Below, in pieces: positions 24,808-33,765 of a stretch of 64,000 nucleotides of DNA (positions are counted from its first letter, which is position 1; each line of letters begins with the position of its first letter). Below the pieces are notes generated by a model. The model was not told the origin of the DNA, made no database searches, and saw only the letters and a list, made by a program, of their open reading frames with translations. Location: contig NZ_JAUYGV010000006.1 of NCBI RefSeq assembly GCF_030690345.1, positions 1 to 64,000 of the forward strand. Direction: 5' to 3'. A program made the translations under genes and the position numbers. This DNA is from Rheinheimera sp. Lineage in GTDB: Bacteria > Pseudomonadota > Gammaproteobacteria > Enterobacterales > Alteromonadaceae.

Positions 24808-26508
24808 ATGAGATTGTTAAGCGTAATGTTAATAACGCTGTGCTGTGCACCGGTGTTAGCGGTAGATTATATTCAACCTAAACCTTTACAGGAAGTGGTA
24901 AAAACGCCGGTAGCAACCGTTAAGCCCGGTCAGCAGCAGTTACCCATTATCAGCTGGGGTGCTGATATGGCGACCATTTACGCCAACGGCAATAGTCAGA
25001 AAACCACCCAGCAATCTTTATTTGCCGGCGCAGGGTTGGATTTTAATCTGGCGCGTGAAGATGTTTTTGCCGTGCAACTGTCGAACTACCTCAGCGGCCA
25101 AACCCCGTACCTGCGCGGTACTATGGGCATGCTGAATATGGCTGCAGATGTGTTAAATAAAGACAGCCGAACCAAGCCGGTAGTTATTTTTAAATTGTCA
25201 GATTCTGCCGGCGGCGACGCCCTGGTGGTGAAAGACAATATCCGTACCGTGGCAGATCTGAAAGGCAAGACCATAGTGCTGCAGGCTTACGGCCCGCATG
25301 TCGATTACCTGACGCGTATTTTGCAAGATGCCGGCATGTCGGTAAAAGATGTCAATCTGCGCTGGGTGGCCGATTTAACCGGTAGCGATAACTCGCCGGC
25401 TGCTGCGCTGCGTACCAAAGACATCGACGCGGCCTTTGTTATTACCCCGGATGCACTGGCATTAACCTCGAACGGTGCAGTCGGCACCGGCTCAGAAGAC
25501 TCGGTAAAAGGTGCGCGCATTTTGTTGTCGACCAAAACCGCCAGCAAGGTCATCGTTGATGTGTATGCGGTGCGCAGTGATTACCTGCAACAACAGCCCG
25601 ACAAAGTGCAGGCCTTTGTCAGCAGCTTATTAAAAGCTCAGGAGCAGGTTGCTACGCTGGTTACACAGCGCAATCAACAAAAACAGGATTACAACAGCTT
25701 GCTGCGGGCATCAGCCCGCTTGCTGCTGGACGCCGAAACAGCAACGGCAGATGCTGAAGGCTTGTATCAGGATGCGGCGCTGGCGCTATTTAACGGCAAT
25801 AAAGCGTTTTTCTCCAGCAGCACTGACTTGCGCCGTTTTGCCGTGATTGCCGAAGAATCACTGGCAGGGGTAAAAGCTTTACAGATGGCCAGCGGTGCTG
25901 CGCCGTTAACGGCCAAGAGTTGGAACTATGAGCTGCTGCGTAGCGGTATTGGTGCGGTGAAAACCGTTGAGTCCGTGCGGTTTGATGAGAATGCCGCCGC
26001 TGCCGTGGTGTCACGCAAGCAGCAACAAGGCTCGCTGGCCGACGGTGAATTGTATTCGTTTGAAGTGTATTTTGCTCCCAACCAAAATGCCTTTAGCGCA
26101 GAGTTGTATAAAGAAGCCTTTGATAAAGTACTTAATCTGGCGTCTACCTATGGTGGAGCGCTGATTACGGTAGAGGGCCATACCGATCCTATGGGCTATT
26201 TACGGCAGAAAAAGGCGGATGAAAATGCCCTGGTATTGGGACGGGTGAAGCAATCGGCTAAAAACCTGAGTTTCAGCCGTGCACAAAGTGTACGCAGTGA
26301 AATTATTGCTTATGCCGATAGCCGTGGCTTAGCACTCGACGCCAGCCAGTTTGTCACTGTGGGTCATGGTATTGCGCTGCCGAAAACCGGCATTTGCGGC
26401 GATGATCCCTGCGCGCCGAAAAACGAGCAGGAATGGCGCTCCAATATGCGGGTGGTGTTCCGCATCATTCAGGTGGAAGCCGAAGCTGACGTGTTTAAGC
26501 CACTGTAG
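24808..26508 (+). CDS. Solute-binding domain fused to OmpA peptidoglycan-binding domain (first copy)
   Basis: The 566-residue product has a signal peptide ending in PVLA, then a periplasmic solute-binding domain of the phosphate/phosphonate or NMT1-like type (about 45-350; DALVVKDNIRTVADLKGKTI, then AALRTKDIDAAFVITPDALA). The C-terminal OmpA-like domain (about 415-555) is marked by VEGHTDPMGYLRQ and LSFSRAQSVRSEI, with the diaminopimelate-contact Asp/Arg pattern. It therefore probably tethers a substrate-capture domain to peptidoglycan. It starts the operon, with GGAGAG 8 bases before the ATG, and the next gene follows 6 bases later. Substrate unknown. Confidence 0.88.
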   Translation: MRLLSVMLITLCCAPVLAVDYIQPKPLQEVVKTPVATVKPGQQQLPIISWGADMATIYANGNSQKTTQQSLFAGAGLDFNLAREDVFAVQLSNYLSGQTPYLRGTMGMLNMAADVLNKDSRTKPVVIFKLSDSAGGDALVVKDNIRTVADLKGKTIVLQAYGPHVDYLTRILQDAGMSVKDVNLRWVADLTGSDNSPAAALRTKDIDAAFVITPDALALTSNGAVGTGSEDSVKGARILLSTKTASKVIVDVYAVRSDYLQQQPDKVQAFVSSLLKAQEQVATLVTQRNQQKQDYNSLLRASARLLLDAETATADAEGLYQDAALALFNGNKAFFSSSTDLRRFAVIAEESLAGVKALQMASGAAPLTAKSWNYELLRSGIGAVKTVESVRFDENAAAAVVSRKQQQGSLADGELYSFEVYFAPNQNAFSAELYKEAFDKVLNLASTYGGALITVEGHTDPMGYLRQKKADENALVLGRVKQSAKNLSFSRAQSVRSEIIAYADSRGLALDASQFVTVGHGIALPKTGICGDDPCAPKNEQEWRSNMRVVFRIIQVEAEADVFKPL

Positions 26509-26514
26509 AGCAGG

Positions 26515-27279
26515 ATGAAAATGAGAACAGCATTATTACTATCTGCTTTATGTCTTGCCGGTTGTGGTCAGGATCCGCTGCCGCCGCAGCAACGCTCCAG
26601 CACAGAAGCGCCGCAGCAGCAAAGTTACGCCTTAGATGCCACCCGTTACGACTGGCCGGCAGCGAGCCAGGGCCAGGCGCTGGCCGGCAACGTGTTGGCA
26701 CAAAACTATTATCTGGTGTTTGATGGTTCCGGCTCTATGTCAGAGCGTAACTGTGCCTCATCGCAGGAAAAAATTGTGGTGGCAAAGTCGGCGGTAAGTA
26801 AATTTATCAGCAGCATTCCGCCAACGGCTAACGTCGGTCTGTATGTGTTTGACCACTACGGCGCTCAGGAGCGCGTGGCGCTGGGACAAAACAGAAGCCA
26901 GCTGTTGCAGTCGGTGAAGCGGGTGCTGGCCAATGGCGGCACGCCGCTGCGCTCAGCCGCTGAGGCTGGCTATAAAGCCCTGACAGAGCAAGCGCAAAAG
27001 CAACTGGGTTACGGTGAATACCATTTAGTTATTGTTACCGATGGTGAAGCCGGCAGTAATGAAGATCCGGAGTCGGTTGTCAGGCAAATCCTGCGCGAGT
27101 CGCCGGTGCAAATTCACACCATTGGTTTTTGCATTGGTGAAGGCCACAGCTTAAACATTCCCGGACAAACCTATTATGCCGCTGCCGGCAACCCGGAAGA
27201 GCTGGACGCCGGTTTAGCTCAGGTGCTGGCTGAAGCGGATGACTACACTTTGCTTGACTACAACGGAACGGAACACTAA
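26515..27279 (+). CDS. VWA-domain lipoprotein
   Basis: This 254-residue lipoprotein has a lipobox CLAGC (LCLAGCGQD) and a von Willebrand factor A domain (about 60-235). The metal-binding MIDAS site is complete in its first part, DGSGSMSE, with the threonine in GGTPLRSA and the aspartate in VTDGEAGSN. VWA domains bind protein partners through a divalent metal. After the lipobox cysteine comes a Gly-Gln-Asp, so outer- versus inner-membrane sorting is not clear. The stop overlaps the next start (TAATG). In this operon it may connect the peptidoglycan-tethered binding proteins; that is inference. Confidence 0.88.
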   Translation: MKMRTALLLSALCLAGCGQDPLPPQQRSSTEAPQQQSYALDATRYDWPAASQGQALAGNVLAQNYYLVFDGSGSMSERNCASSQEKIVVAKSAVSKFISSIPPTANVGLYVFDHYGAQERVALGQNRSQLLQSVKRVLANGGTPLRSAAEAGYKALTEQAQKQLGYGEYHLVIVTDGEAGSNEDPESVVRQILRESPVQIHTIGFCIGEGHSLNIPGQTYYAAAGNPEELDAGLAQVLAEADDYTLLDYNGTEH

Positions 27280-28820
27280 TGAACCACGCCCGGCCGGCCA
27301 TGGTGTTGTTTTTACTCGGTGCCATTGCAATAGGTGGTTACTACCTGTTTAAAGAACAACATCTGGAAAATGCCTTTAAAGCCAGCTCGGATGCGTCCGG
27401 AGCCAAAGACCGCATCCGCATCGCGGTAGACTCCTGGGTTGGCTATTACCCCTTGTGTTCGGCCGAGCTGAAAAAGCGCTTGCGCGAGCTGGGTTATGCG
27501 CTGGAATGCGTTGATGACGGCGCCGACTATCCGGCCAGGATGAAGCAATTACAACAAGGCGACATCGATTTTGCCGTGGCAACGGTAGACAGCTATGTGG
27601 TCGCCGGCGCTGCCGTGCGCTACCCCGGCGTGATAGTCAGTGTTATTGACGAGTCTAAAGGCGGCGATGCCATTATTGCGCGCAAAGCGCGTTTTGCCTC
27701 ACTGGATGATTTAAAAAGCGGCAACATTAAAGTGGCGTTAACGCCATCATCACCCAGTGAGTTTCTGGCTAAGTCGCTGGCGGTGCATTTTGATCTGCCG
27801 CCGCTGGCCAGGTCACAACCATGGCTGGTGGCAACAGAAGGTTCAGCCCAAGCGTTACAGGCATTACAGCAGGGCAAAGTTGATGCCGCCGTATTATGGG
27901 AGCCGGATGTCAGCCGCGCGCTGCAAGACCCGCAGTTTCACCGCCTGATAGGCACTGAGCAAACCGAACGCATGGTGGTCGATGTGTTGGTGGCGCAGCG
28001 CGAGCTGGTGGCAAAAAAGCCTGAGCTGGTTAGCGTGTTTTTACAGCAGTATTTTCGCGTATTAAAACGCTATCGGGATGAGCCGCAACTGTTACAACAG
28101 GAGTTGGTGTTGCACACCGGCTTAGCCGCGGCAGACGTAGCAAACATGGTAAAAGGCGTGGCCTGGGCTTCATTAACTGACAATGCCTTAACCTGGATGG
28201 CGCACGACGCTAAGGTGCCGTCGAAAGAGGCGGCGATCAGCAGCATTGAATCGGTGATCTCGGTGCTGACAGACTACGGTGATCTTACCCGCAACCCGTT
28301 GCCGGACGCCGATCCGTACCGGCTGTTGAACAGCAGCTTTGTGCATCAGTTGTATCAACAAAGCAGCAGCGGCTTTACCGGTGCGGTTGATACGCTGCCA
28401 CAGGCACAGCAGAGCTATGCGGCCTTAACGAACGCGCAGTGGCAGAATATGCGCGAAGTCGGTACGTTAAAACTGCGGGCGATTAACTTTTCCTCCGGCA
28501 GTGATGTGCTGTCGTTGGATGACAAAACGCGGCTGGATGATATTGCCGCCACCTTGTCGCATTATCCGCATTTCTATATTGATATCCGCGGCCATTCCGG
28601 CGTGCGCGGTGACCCGGCGGCCAACCGCCAGTTATCGCAGGACCGCGCCGATGCTGTCGCCCGCTACTTAGAGCTAACGCATAATTTTGCCGGCAACCGT
28701 ATGCGTACGCTCGGCGTCGGCGGTGAGCAGCCGTTGGTGCGCCAACCCGGCGAAACTGAGCGCAGCTATTTTTATCGCCTGCCGCGGGTTGAACTGATTT
28801 TCCTGACCGAGCAGCTGTAA
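27279..28820 (+). CDS. NMT1/NitT-type solute-binding domain fused to OmpA domain (second copy)
   Basis: The 513-residue product has an uncleaved-looking N-terminal membrane anchor (about 8-22) and a NMT1/THI5-like (NitT/TauT) solute-binding domain (about 45-340; IAVDSWVGYYPLCSAELKKRL, quoted in part, and LQQGKVDAAVLWEPDVSRAL). A C-terminal OmpA-like domain (about 395-510) has IDIRGHSGVRGDPAANRQLS and DRADAVARYLE. It is the second such fusion in the operon but clearly diverged from the first. Start overlaps the VWA stop by one base. The design suggests a binding protein anchored in the inner membrane and reaching the cell wall. Confidence 0.87.
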   Translation: MNHARPAMVLFLLGAIAIGGYYLFKEQHLENAFKASSDASGAKDRIRIAVDSWVGYYPLCSAELKKRLRELGYALECVDDGADYPARMKQLQQGDIDFAVATVDSYVVAGAAVRYPGVIVSVIDESKGGDAIIARKARFASLDDLKSGNIKVALTPSSPSEFLAKSLAVHFDLPPLARSQPWLVATEGSAQALQALQQGKVDAAVLWEPDVSRALQDPQFHRLIGTEQTERMVVDVLVAQRELVAKKPELVSVFLQQYFRVLKRYRDEPQLLQQELVLHTGLAAADVANMVKGVAWASLTDNALTWMAHDAKVPSKEAAISSIESVISVLTDYGDLTRNPLPDADPYRLLNSSFVHQLYQQSSSGFTGAVDTLPQAQQSYAALTNAQWQNMREVGTLKLRAINFSSGSDVLSLDDKTRLDDIAATLSHYPHFYIDIRGHSGVRGDPAANRQLSQDRADAVARYLELTHNFAGNRMRTLGVGGEQPLVRQPGETERSYFYRLPRVELIFLTEQL

Positions 28821-28822
28821 GC

Positions 28823-29608
28823 ATGGCAGAGAAAGATTTATTTCAACCCGCGCAAATCAGGCGCGCCGTCGCGCAAAAAGCCGCCGTCAGCCCTTTTGTG
28901 CTGTATCCGGCGGTGTTAAGTGGTTTAGGCGCGGTAACCGGCGCGTTGTTTGGCTTTGGCGGCCTGGCATTGGGTGCTGTCGGTTTGGGCGCCGTCACGG
29001 CGGTAACGGCCTTTGCCACCGAGTTTGGCTGGCGCCGCGATGAGCACGCTAAGCATATTTTAATGCAGGCCACGCGGCGGATGGAACAACGCCGGCAGCA
29101 GGTAATTACCGGTATCAAGCAGGAGTTGGCCGGCCTGGATTTACCGTTAGCGGCCGAACAGGTAGACACTTTCAACTTAAAATTCAGTACCTTTGTTGCA
29201 GTGCTCAGTGACAGATTTGCGGTAACCGAGCTGACCTATGCCCGCTACTTAGGCGTGGCAGAGCAGGTGTATTTAAGCGGGCTGGACAATATTCGTAACG
29301 CCATGATTGCGCAAAAGGCGCTGGGTGCCGTTAATGTTGCCAGATTGCAGCAGCGTCTGGCTGATCTGGCTGCTGATGCGCCGGAGCGGGCCGTACTGCA
29401 AAGCCGGTTAGACGGTTTTAGTACCACCAGTGCGCAGATCAGCGAACTGTTGCTGTTGAACGAAAAAGCGTTAACCCAGCTGGATGATGTAACACAACGT
29501 TTAGCCAGAACCAAAGTAGAGCGCGGCATGGCCGATTCCGATACAGAGTCGGCCATTGCCGAGTTACACCGGCAGGGGCTGCGCCTGGCAGAGTATGCCA
29601 GCCAATAA
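28823..29608 (+). CDS. Membrane and coiled-coil protein of unknown function
   Basis: This 261-residue protein has two adjacent hydrophobic segments (about 24-60, rich in Gly/Ala: LSGLGAVTGALFGFGGLALG then AVGLGAVTAVTAFATEF) and a long helical, probably cytoplasmic, C-terminal part with heptad character (about 75-260). I do not recognise a family. It starts 2 bases after the previous stop and lies directly before the TelA-family gene, so the two may work together at the membrane. Confidence 0.78.
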   Translation: MAEKDLFQPAQIRRAVAQKAAVSPFVLYPAVLSGLGAVTGALFGFGGLALGAVGLGAVTAVTAFATEFGWRRDEHAKHILMQATRRMEQRRQQVITGIKQELAGLDLPLAAEQVDTFNLKFSTFVAVLSDRFAVTELTYARYLGVAEQVYLSGLDNIRNAMIAQKALGAVNVARLQQRLADLAADAPERAVLQSRLDGFSTTSAQISELLLLNEKALTQLDDVTQRLARTKVERGMADSDTESAIAELHRQGLRLAEYASQ

Positions 29609-29626
29609 GGATTAATGGAGACTGAT

Positions 29627-30874
29627 ATGAGCACAACAGGTGTAAGTGAACATCAGCATGACGCGCTGCAAGCCGTGTCAGCTGACATGCTGAAGATGGA
29701 GACCGATACGTCGGCGCCGCAGTCGGTACCGGCCGATATTATCCGCGCCGCCGATGAAGTAGTAGCACAATTGTTTGCCGTTGATGTCGACAATGAGACG
29801 GCAAAACAGCAGGCGGTGCAATCGGTAGAAACCATGGGCCTGAAGCTGCAGCAGGAAGCGTCGCGCCGGTCTGAAATTTTAAAGCAGCCGATAGCCACGC
29901 TGGCACGCAACAGTGAAGATGGCGGCCCGGTGGCCAAATCACTACTGGACCTGCGTGACACAGTAGAAGATCTGGACCCGAACCAGTACGACTTTTCCAC
30001 GTCGGGGTTGCGACGTCTGCTGGCGCTGATCCCGGGTGTGGGCACAGCACTGCGGCGTTATTTTGCCAGGTTTCAGTCAGCCAGTGGTGTGATTGACAAC
30101 ATTATTACTGCGCTGGATAAGGGCGCCGAGCAACTGAAGCGCGATAATATTACCCTGGCCGACGACCAGAAGTTTCTGCAACAGCTGACAAAAAAGCTGG
30201 CACAAGCCGTGGTGTTGGGCCAGCAAATTGATTTAAAACTCAGCGCCAGGCTTAACGAGCTGCTAAAAGATGATCCGCGTTACGCCTTTATCGAGCAGGA
30301 GCTGCTGTTCCCGCTGCGCCAACGCATTATGGATTTGCAGCAACAGCAAGCGGTAGCGCAGCAAGCCGTGTTGACCGTTGAAGTAATTATCCGTAACAAC
30401 AAAGAGTTAATCCGCGGTGTGCAGCGGGCACTGAATGTTACAGTAACAGCATTGCAAACTGCCGTCACCCTGGCGTTGGCGCTGGAGAATCAGCGCATTA
30501 CGCTGGCCAAAGTCACTGCTGTCAATGAAACCACCAATAAATTAATTGCCGGTACCGCCAGCAAATTGCGCACTCAGGGCGTGGCTATTCATAAGCAAGC
30601 GGCCGCAACGCAACTGGATATCGCCGTACTGCGTACCGCCTTTGCCGATATTGCTGCCGCCCTGGATGATATTCAACAGTTTCGCCGCGCCGCCCTGCCA
30701 CAGATGCAGCAAAATATTACTGAGATGGAGCATGCCAACGAGGCCAATGCACAGCGTATTGAGTCATTGCTGAAAGGCCGTGATTCGCAAGCAAAGTTGG
30801 GTTTAGGCAGTCAGATTGATCAATTATTTGAATTGGACCAAAAATCGGACCACACATTGAACAGCAAGGAGTAA
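29627..30874 (+). CDS. TelA-family protein (toxic anion resistance family)
   Basis: This 415-residue cytoplasmic, largely alpha-helical protein of the TelA/KlaA family has the recognisable central segments LLALIPGVGTALRRYFARFQ and YAFIEQELLFPLRQRIMDLQ and the repeated-helix stretch VTALQTAVTLALALENQRI. The family was first tied to tellurite resistance, but most members sit in other stress or envelope loci and no biochemical role is settled. ATG at 29627 has GGAG 6 bases upstream; an in-frame ATG at 29615 would add four residues. Presence inside an ABC-importer operon is unusual. Confidence 0.87.
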   Translation: MSTTGVSEHQHDALQAVSADMLKMETDTSAPQSVPADIIRAADEVVAQLFAVDVDNETAKQQAVQSVETMGLKLQQEASRRSEILKQPIATLARNSEDGGPVAKSLLDLRDTVEDLDPNQYDFSTSGLRRLLALIPGVGTALRRYFARFQSASGVIDNIITALDKGAEQLKRDNITLADDQKFLQQLTKKLAQAVVLGQQIDLKLSARLNELLKDDPRYAFIEQELLFPLRQRIMDLQQQQAVAQQAVLTVEVIIRNNKELIRGVQRALNVTVTALQTAVTLALALENQRITLAKVTAVNETTNKLIAGTASKLRTQGVAIHKQAAATQLDIAVLRTAFADIAAALDDIQQFRRAALPQMQQNITEMEHANEANAQRIESLLKGRDSQAKLGLGSQIDQLFELDQKSDHTLNSKE

Positions 30875-30880
30875 CACCTG

Positions 30881-31921
30881 ATGACATTATTTCGTACCGC
30901 AGTACTTGGCGCGGCCTTACTGGCCAGTTGCAGCGCTTTGGCCGCTGACAAATTTAAAATGGCCTGGTCGCATTATACCGGCTGGGAGCCGTGGGCTTAT
31001 GCGGAAGAGTCCGGCATCCTGAAAAAGTGGGCCGATAAATACGGTATCGAGATTGAGCTGACGCTGGTAAATGACTATGTCGAGTCCATTAACCTGTACA
31101 CCGCCGGCCAGTTTGATGCCTGCACCATGACCAATATGGATGCGTTAACTATTCCGGCCGCCGGCGGTATTGATTCCACGGCACTGATCATTGGCGACTA
31201 CTCGGCCGGTAACGACGGTATTGTGATGCGCAACGCCAAATCTATTGCCGATTTAAAAGGCAAAGACGTGTTGCTGGTGGAATTGTCGGTGTCACACTAT
31301 TTGCTGGCGCGGGCGTTAGAAATGCATGGTATGAGTGAGCGCGATATCCGCGTGGTGAACACCTCAGATGCCGATATTGCCTCTGCCTTTGTGGCACAAA
31401 AAGACGTTGCCGTTGTTACCTGGAATCCACCGCTGCAGCAAGTCAGACAGGTGAAAAATGCCAATTTACTGTTTGATTCGGCCAAAATTCCGGCGGAAAT
31501 CCTTGATTTAACCCTGGTGAAAACCGCCGCTGATGAGCGCTTTAAAAAAGCCTTAACCGGTGCCTGGTACGAGACAATGGCCATGATGAATGGTGGCGGC
31601 AAAGCACAAAAAGACGCGATCAGTGCCATGGCCCGCTCTGCCGGCTCTACCGTTGCTGAATTCAATGCCCAGCTGCAAACCACGCAAATGTTCTATCAGC
31701 CGGCCGATGCGGTGGCGGTAGCAACCAACACCAAGCTGGTCGACACCATGGACAGCGTAAGGCAGTTCAGTTTTGCCAAAGGCCTGTTCGGTGTTGGTGC
31801 AAAAACAGTTGACCATGTTGGTATCAGTTTCGCCAACGGTAAGGTGTTAGGTAACAGTAACAACGTCAAGCTGCGCTTTGACGCCGGTTATATGGAGATG
31901 GCGCGTGACGGCAAATTATAA
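30881..31921 (+). CDS. ABC transporter periplasmic solute-binding protein
   Basis: This 346-residue exported protein has a signal peptide ending in ALAA and a NitT/TauT-like solute-binding fold (WSHYTGWEPWAYAEESGIL, then NDYVESINLYTAGQFDACTM). It resembles the binding proteins often annotated as putative urea ABC transporter (urea carboxylase region). No urea or guanidine carboxylase gene is in the window, so that substrate label is not safe here. AAGGAG lies 10 bases before the start. It is followed by its own permease and ATPase and is the third solute-binding domain of this operon. Confidence 0.9.
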   Translation: MTLFRTAVLGAALLASCSALAADKFKMAWSHYTGWEPWAYAEESGILKKWADKYGIEIELTLVNDYVESINLYTAGQFDACTMTNMDALTIPAAGGIDSTALIIGDYSAGNDGIVMRNAKSIADLKGKDVLLVELSVSHYLLARALEMHGMSERDIRVVNTSDADIASAFVAQKDVAVVTWNPPLQQVRQVKNANLLFDSAKIPAEILDLTLVKTAADERFKKALTGAWYETMAMMNGGGKAQKDAISAMARSAGSTVAEFNAQLQTTQMFYQPADAVAVATNTKLVDTMDSVRQFSFAKGLFGVGAKTVDHVGISFANGKVLGNSNNVKLRFDAGYMEMARDGKL

Positions 31922-32759
31922 GCCGGTAAAGCCCGCCCGGTTGTTTGGTGTGCATGCCGCACCAGGCAGCTGGCACAAGCTGCTGCTGGGCCTGCTACCG
32001 TTTTTACTGATTATTGCGTTATACGCTTATGCATCACATGCGCGGCAGCTCGACAACCCGGACGATAAACTGCTGCCTGGTTTCAGCCAGATGGTCGAGG
32101 CCATGCAGCCTTTGGTGTTGGAGCCCAGTCCGCGTAATGGCCAGTATGTGTTTTGGGCTGATACCTTGTCCAGCTTAACCCGGCTGGCGCTGGGTGCTGG
32201 CCTGGCGTTTATCTGTGCGCTGTGGCTCGGGCTGAATATGGGCGCCTTTCGCGGCTTAGAGGCGGCGGCCAGTCCCTTTATCACCTTTATCTCGATGATC
32301 CCGCCGCTGGCGTTGTTGCCAATGCTGTTTATTACGCTGGGCGTGGATGAGGTGGGTAAGGTGGCACTGATTTTTATCGGCACCTTTCCGCTGATGACGC
32401 GCGATGTGTTTATTGCCACCAAAGCTATTCCGCGCGAACAGTTGGTTAAAACGCTGACCTTAGGCGGCACACAACTGGCGTATCTGTATCGCATAGCGTT
32501 ACCCCAGGTGATGCCGCGGGCGTTAGATACCTTCCGGCTCAGCCTTGGCGCAGCCTGGCTATTTTTAATTGCGGCAGAGGCCATTGCTTCTACGGATGGC
32601 CTGGGTTATCGCATTTTCCTGGTTAGGCGTTATCTGGCGATGGATATTATTATTCCCTATGTTGCCTGGATCACCCTGCTTGGCTTTTTGCTGGATTGGG
32701 CATTGCGGATGTTGTCGCGGCGCTTGTATCCCTGGTATGCCGGAGTAAACAGCAAGTGA
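31905..32759 (+). CDS. ABC transporter permease, NitT/TauT type
   Basis: This 284-residue inner-membrane permease has about six hydrophobic segments and a BPD_transp_1 domain. The EAA-loop is seen as KTLTLGGTQLAYLYRIALPQ, followed by LSLGAAWLFLIAAEAIAST. GTG at 31905 is chosen because GGAG lies 7 bases upstream; it overlaps the end of the binding-protein gene by 17 bases. The ATPase gene overlaps its stop codon. It should form the membrane channel for the importer. Confidence 0.9.
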   Translation: MTANYKPVKPARLFGVHAAPGSWHKLLLGLLPFLLIIALYAYASHARQLDNPDDKLLPGFSQMVEAMQPLVLEPSPRNGQYVFWADTLSSLTRLALGAGLAFICALWLGLNMGAFRGLEAAASPFITFISMIPPLALLPMLFITLGVDEVGKVALIFIGTFPLMTRDVFIATKAIPREQLVKTLTLGGTQLAYLYRIALPQVMPRALDTFRLSLGAAWLFLIAAEAIASTDGLGYRIFLVRRYLAMDIIIPYVAWITLLGFLLDWALRMLSRRLYPWYAGVNSK

Positions 32760-33646
32760 ATCAACAAATTAAACTTAGTATCGAAGATGTCTATAAGTCG
32801 TACGGTGATAAACTGGTACTGGATAATATCGATTTAAAAGTAGCTGCCGGTGAGTTATGTACCCTGGTTGGCCCCAGTGGCTGTGGCAAAAGTACCTTGT
32901 TACGCTTGTTATTGGGGCAGGAATTTGCCGATGCCGGCAACATTATTATTGATGGCGCACCGGCACGGCATCCGGATCCGCACCGCGGTATTGTGTACCA
33001 GAAGTACTCGTTATTTCCGCATATGACGGTGTTTGACAACGTAATGGCCGGTACGCGGTTAAGCAAACAAGCCTGGTATTTGCCGTGGCGGCGCGATGAG
33101 GCCGACGAAGCCCTGGCGGTGAGTATGCTGGAGCGCTTACGCTTAGTGGATGCCATGCATAAGTTTCCGCACGAATTGTCCGGTGGCATGCAACAGCGGG
33201 TGGCTATTGCCCAGGCATTGATGAGCAAGCCGCCGGTATTGCTGATGGATGAACCCTTCGGCGCGCTTGACCCGGATACCCGTGAGCAAATGCAGATCTA
33301 TCTGATGGAGCTGCATGAAGAACATAAACTGACCATTTTCTTTGTTACTCATGACCTGGATGAAGCCTGTTATATCGGTACCCGCCTGCTGGTGCTGTCG
33401 CAGTATTACACTGATGATCGCGGCGACGCGCCTTTAGTCAGCCGTGGCGCAAAAATTGTCGGCGATTACCGGCTGGCGCGCGAAGCCTTGCCCACCACCG
33501 AAAAAGCCAGCGTGCAGTTTAAAGCCTTTGTAGAGCAAGTCCGCGCCAATGGTTTTAGCCCGAATAACCGCTGTCATGTCCGCGATTTTAACTTAAAACA
33601 TCCGCACTCGTTTCAAACGCTGACCCGGCAAGAAAGCCAACTTTAA
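32756..33646 (+). CDS. ABC transporter ATP-binding protein, NitT/TauT type
   Basis: The 296-residue ATPase has Walker A (GPSGCGKSTLL, about 43-53), the Q loop (VYQKYSLFPHMTVF), the signature LSGGMQQRVAIAQAL, Walker B (VLLMDEPFGALD) and the switch His (FFVTHDLDEA). The C-terminal extension of about 60 residues after the core is longer than the minimal family. The start is GTG in a GTGA overlap with the permease stop, after GGAG. It closes the eight-gene operon; the next gene is 119 bases away. Confidence 0.92.
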   Translation: MNQQIKLSIEDVYKSYGDKLVLDNIDLKVAAGELCTLVGPSGCGKSTLLRLLLGQEFADAGNIIIDGAPARHPDPHRGIVYQKYSLFPHMTVFDNVMAGTRLSKQAWYLPWRRDEADEALAVSMLERLRLVDAMHKFPHELSGGMQQRVAIAQALMSKPPVLLMDEPFGALDPDTREQMQIYLMELHEEHKLTIFFVTHDLDEACYIGTRLLVLSQYYTDDRGDAPLVSRGAKIVGDYRLAREALPTTEKASVQFKAFVEQVRANGFSPNNRCHVRDFNLKHPHSFQTLTRQESQL

Positions 33647-33765
33647 GCTCAGGTAGCACAGCAAGTCGCACGGCAGGTAAAATCGCTGTGCGGCCTGCTA
33701 TGCGGCTGGGGTACAGCGCCGCCGCAGCTTATACTTACTGTTATGTAATCTACCCGGGTAATACG

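Noticed and set aside
26580-28820. Numerous long minus-strand and shifted frames inside the ABC/OmpA operon
   Set aside because: They lack ribosome sites and recognisable domains, and each overlaps a plus-strand gene with clear motifs; they follow from the GC-rich codon pattern.
30881-33646. Calling the ABC importer a urea or guanidine transporter
   Set aside because: The binding protein resembles that annotation, but no urea/guanidine carboxylase, allophanate hydrolase or guanidine riboswitch is seen nearby.
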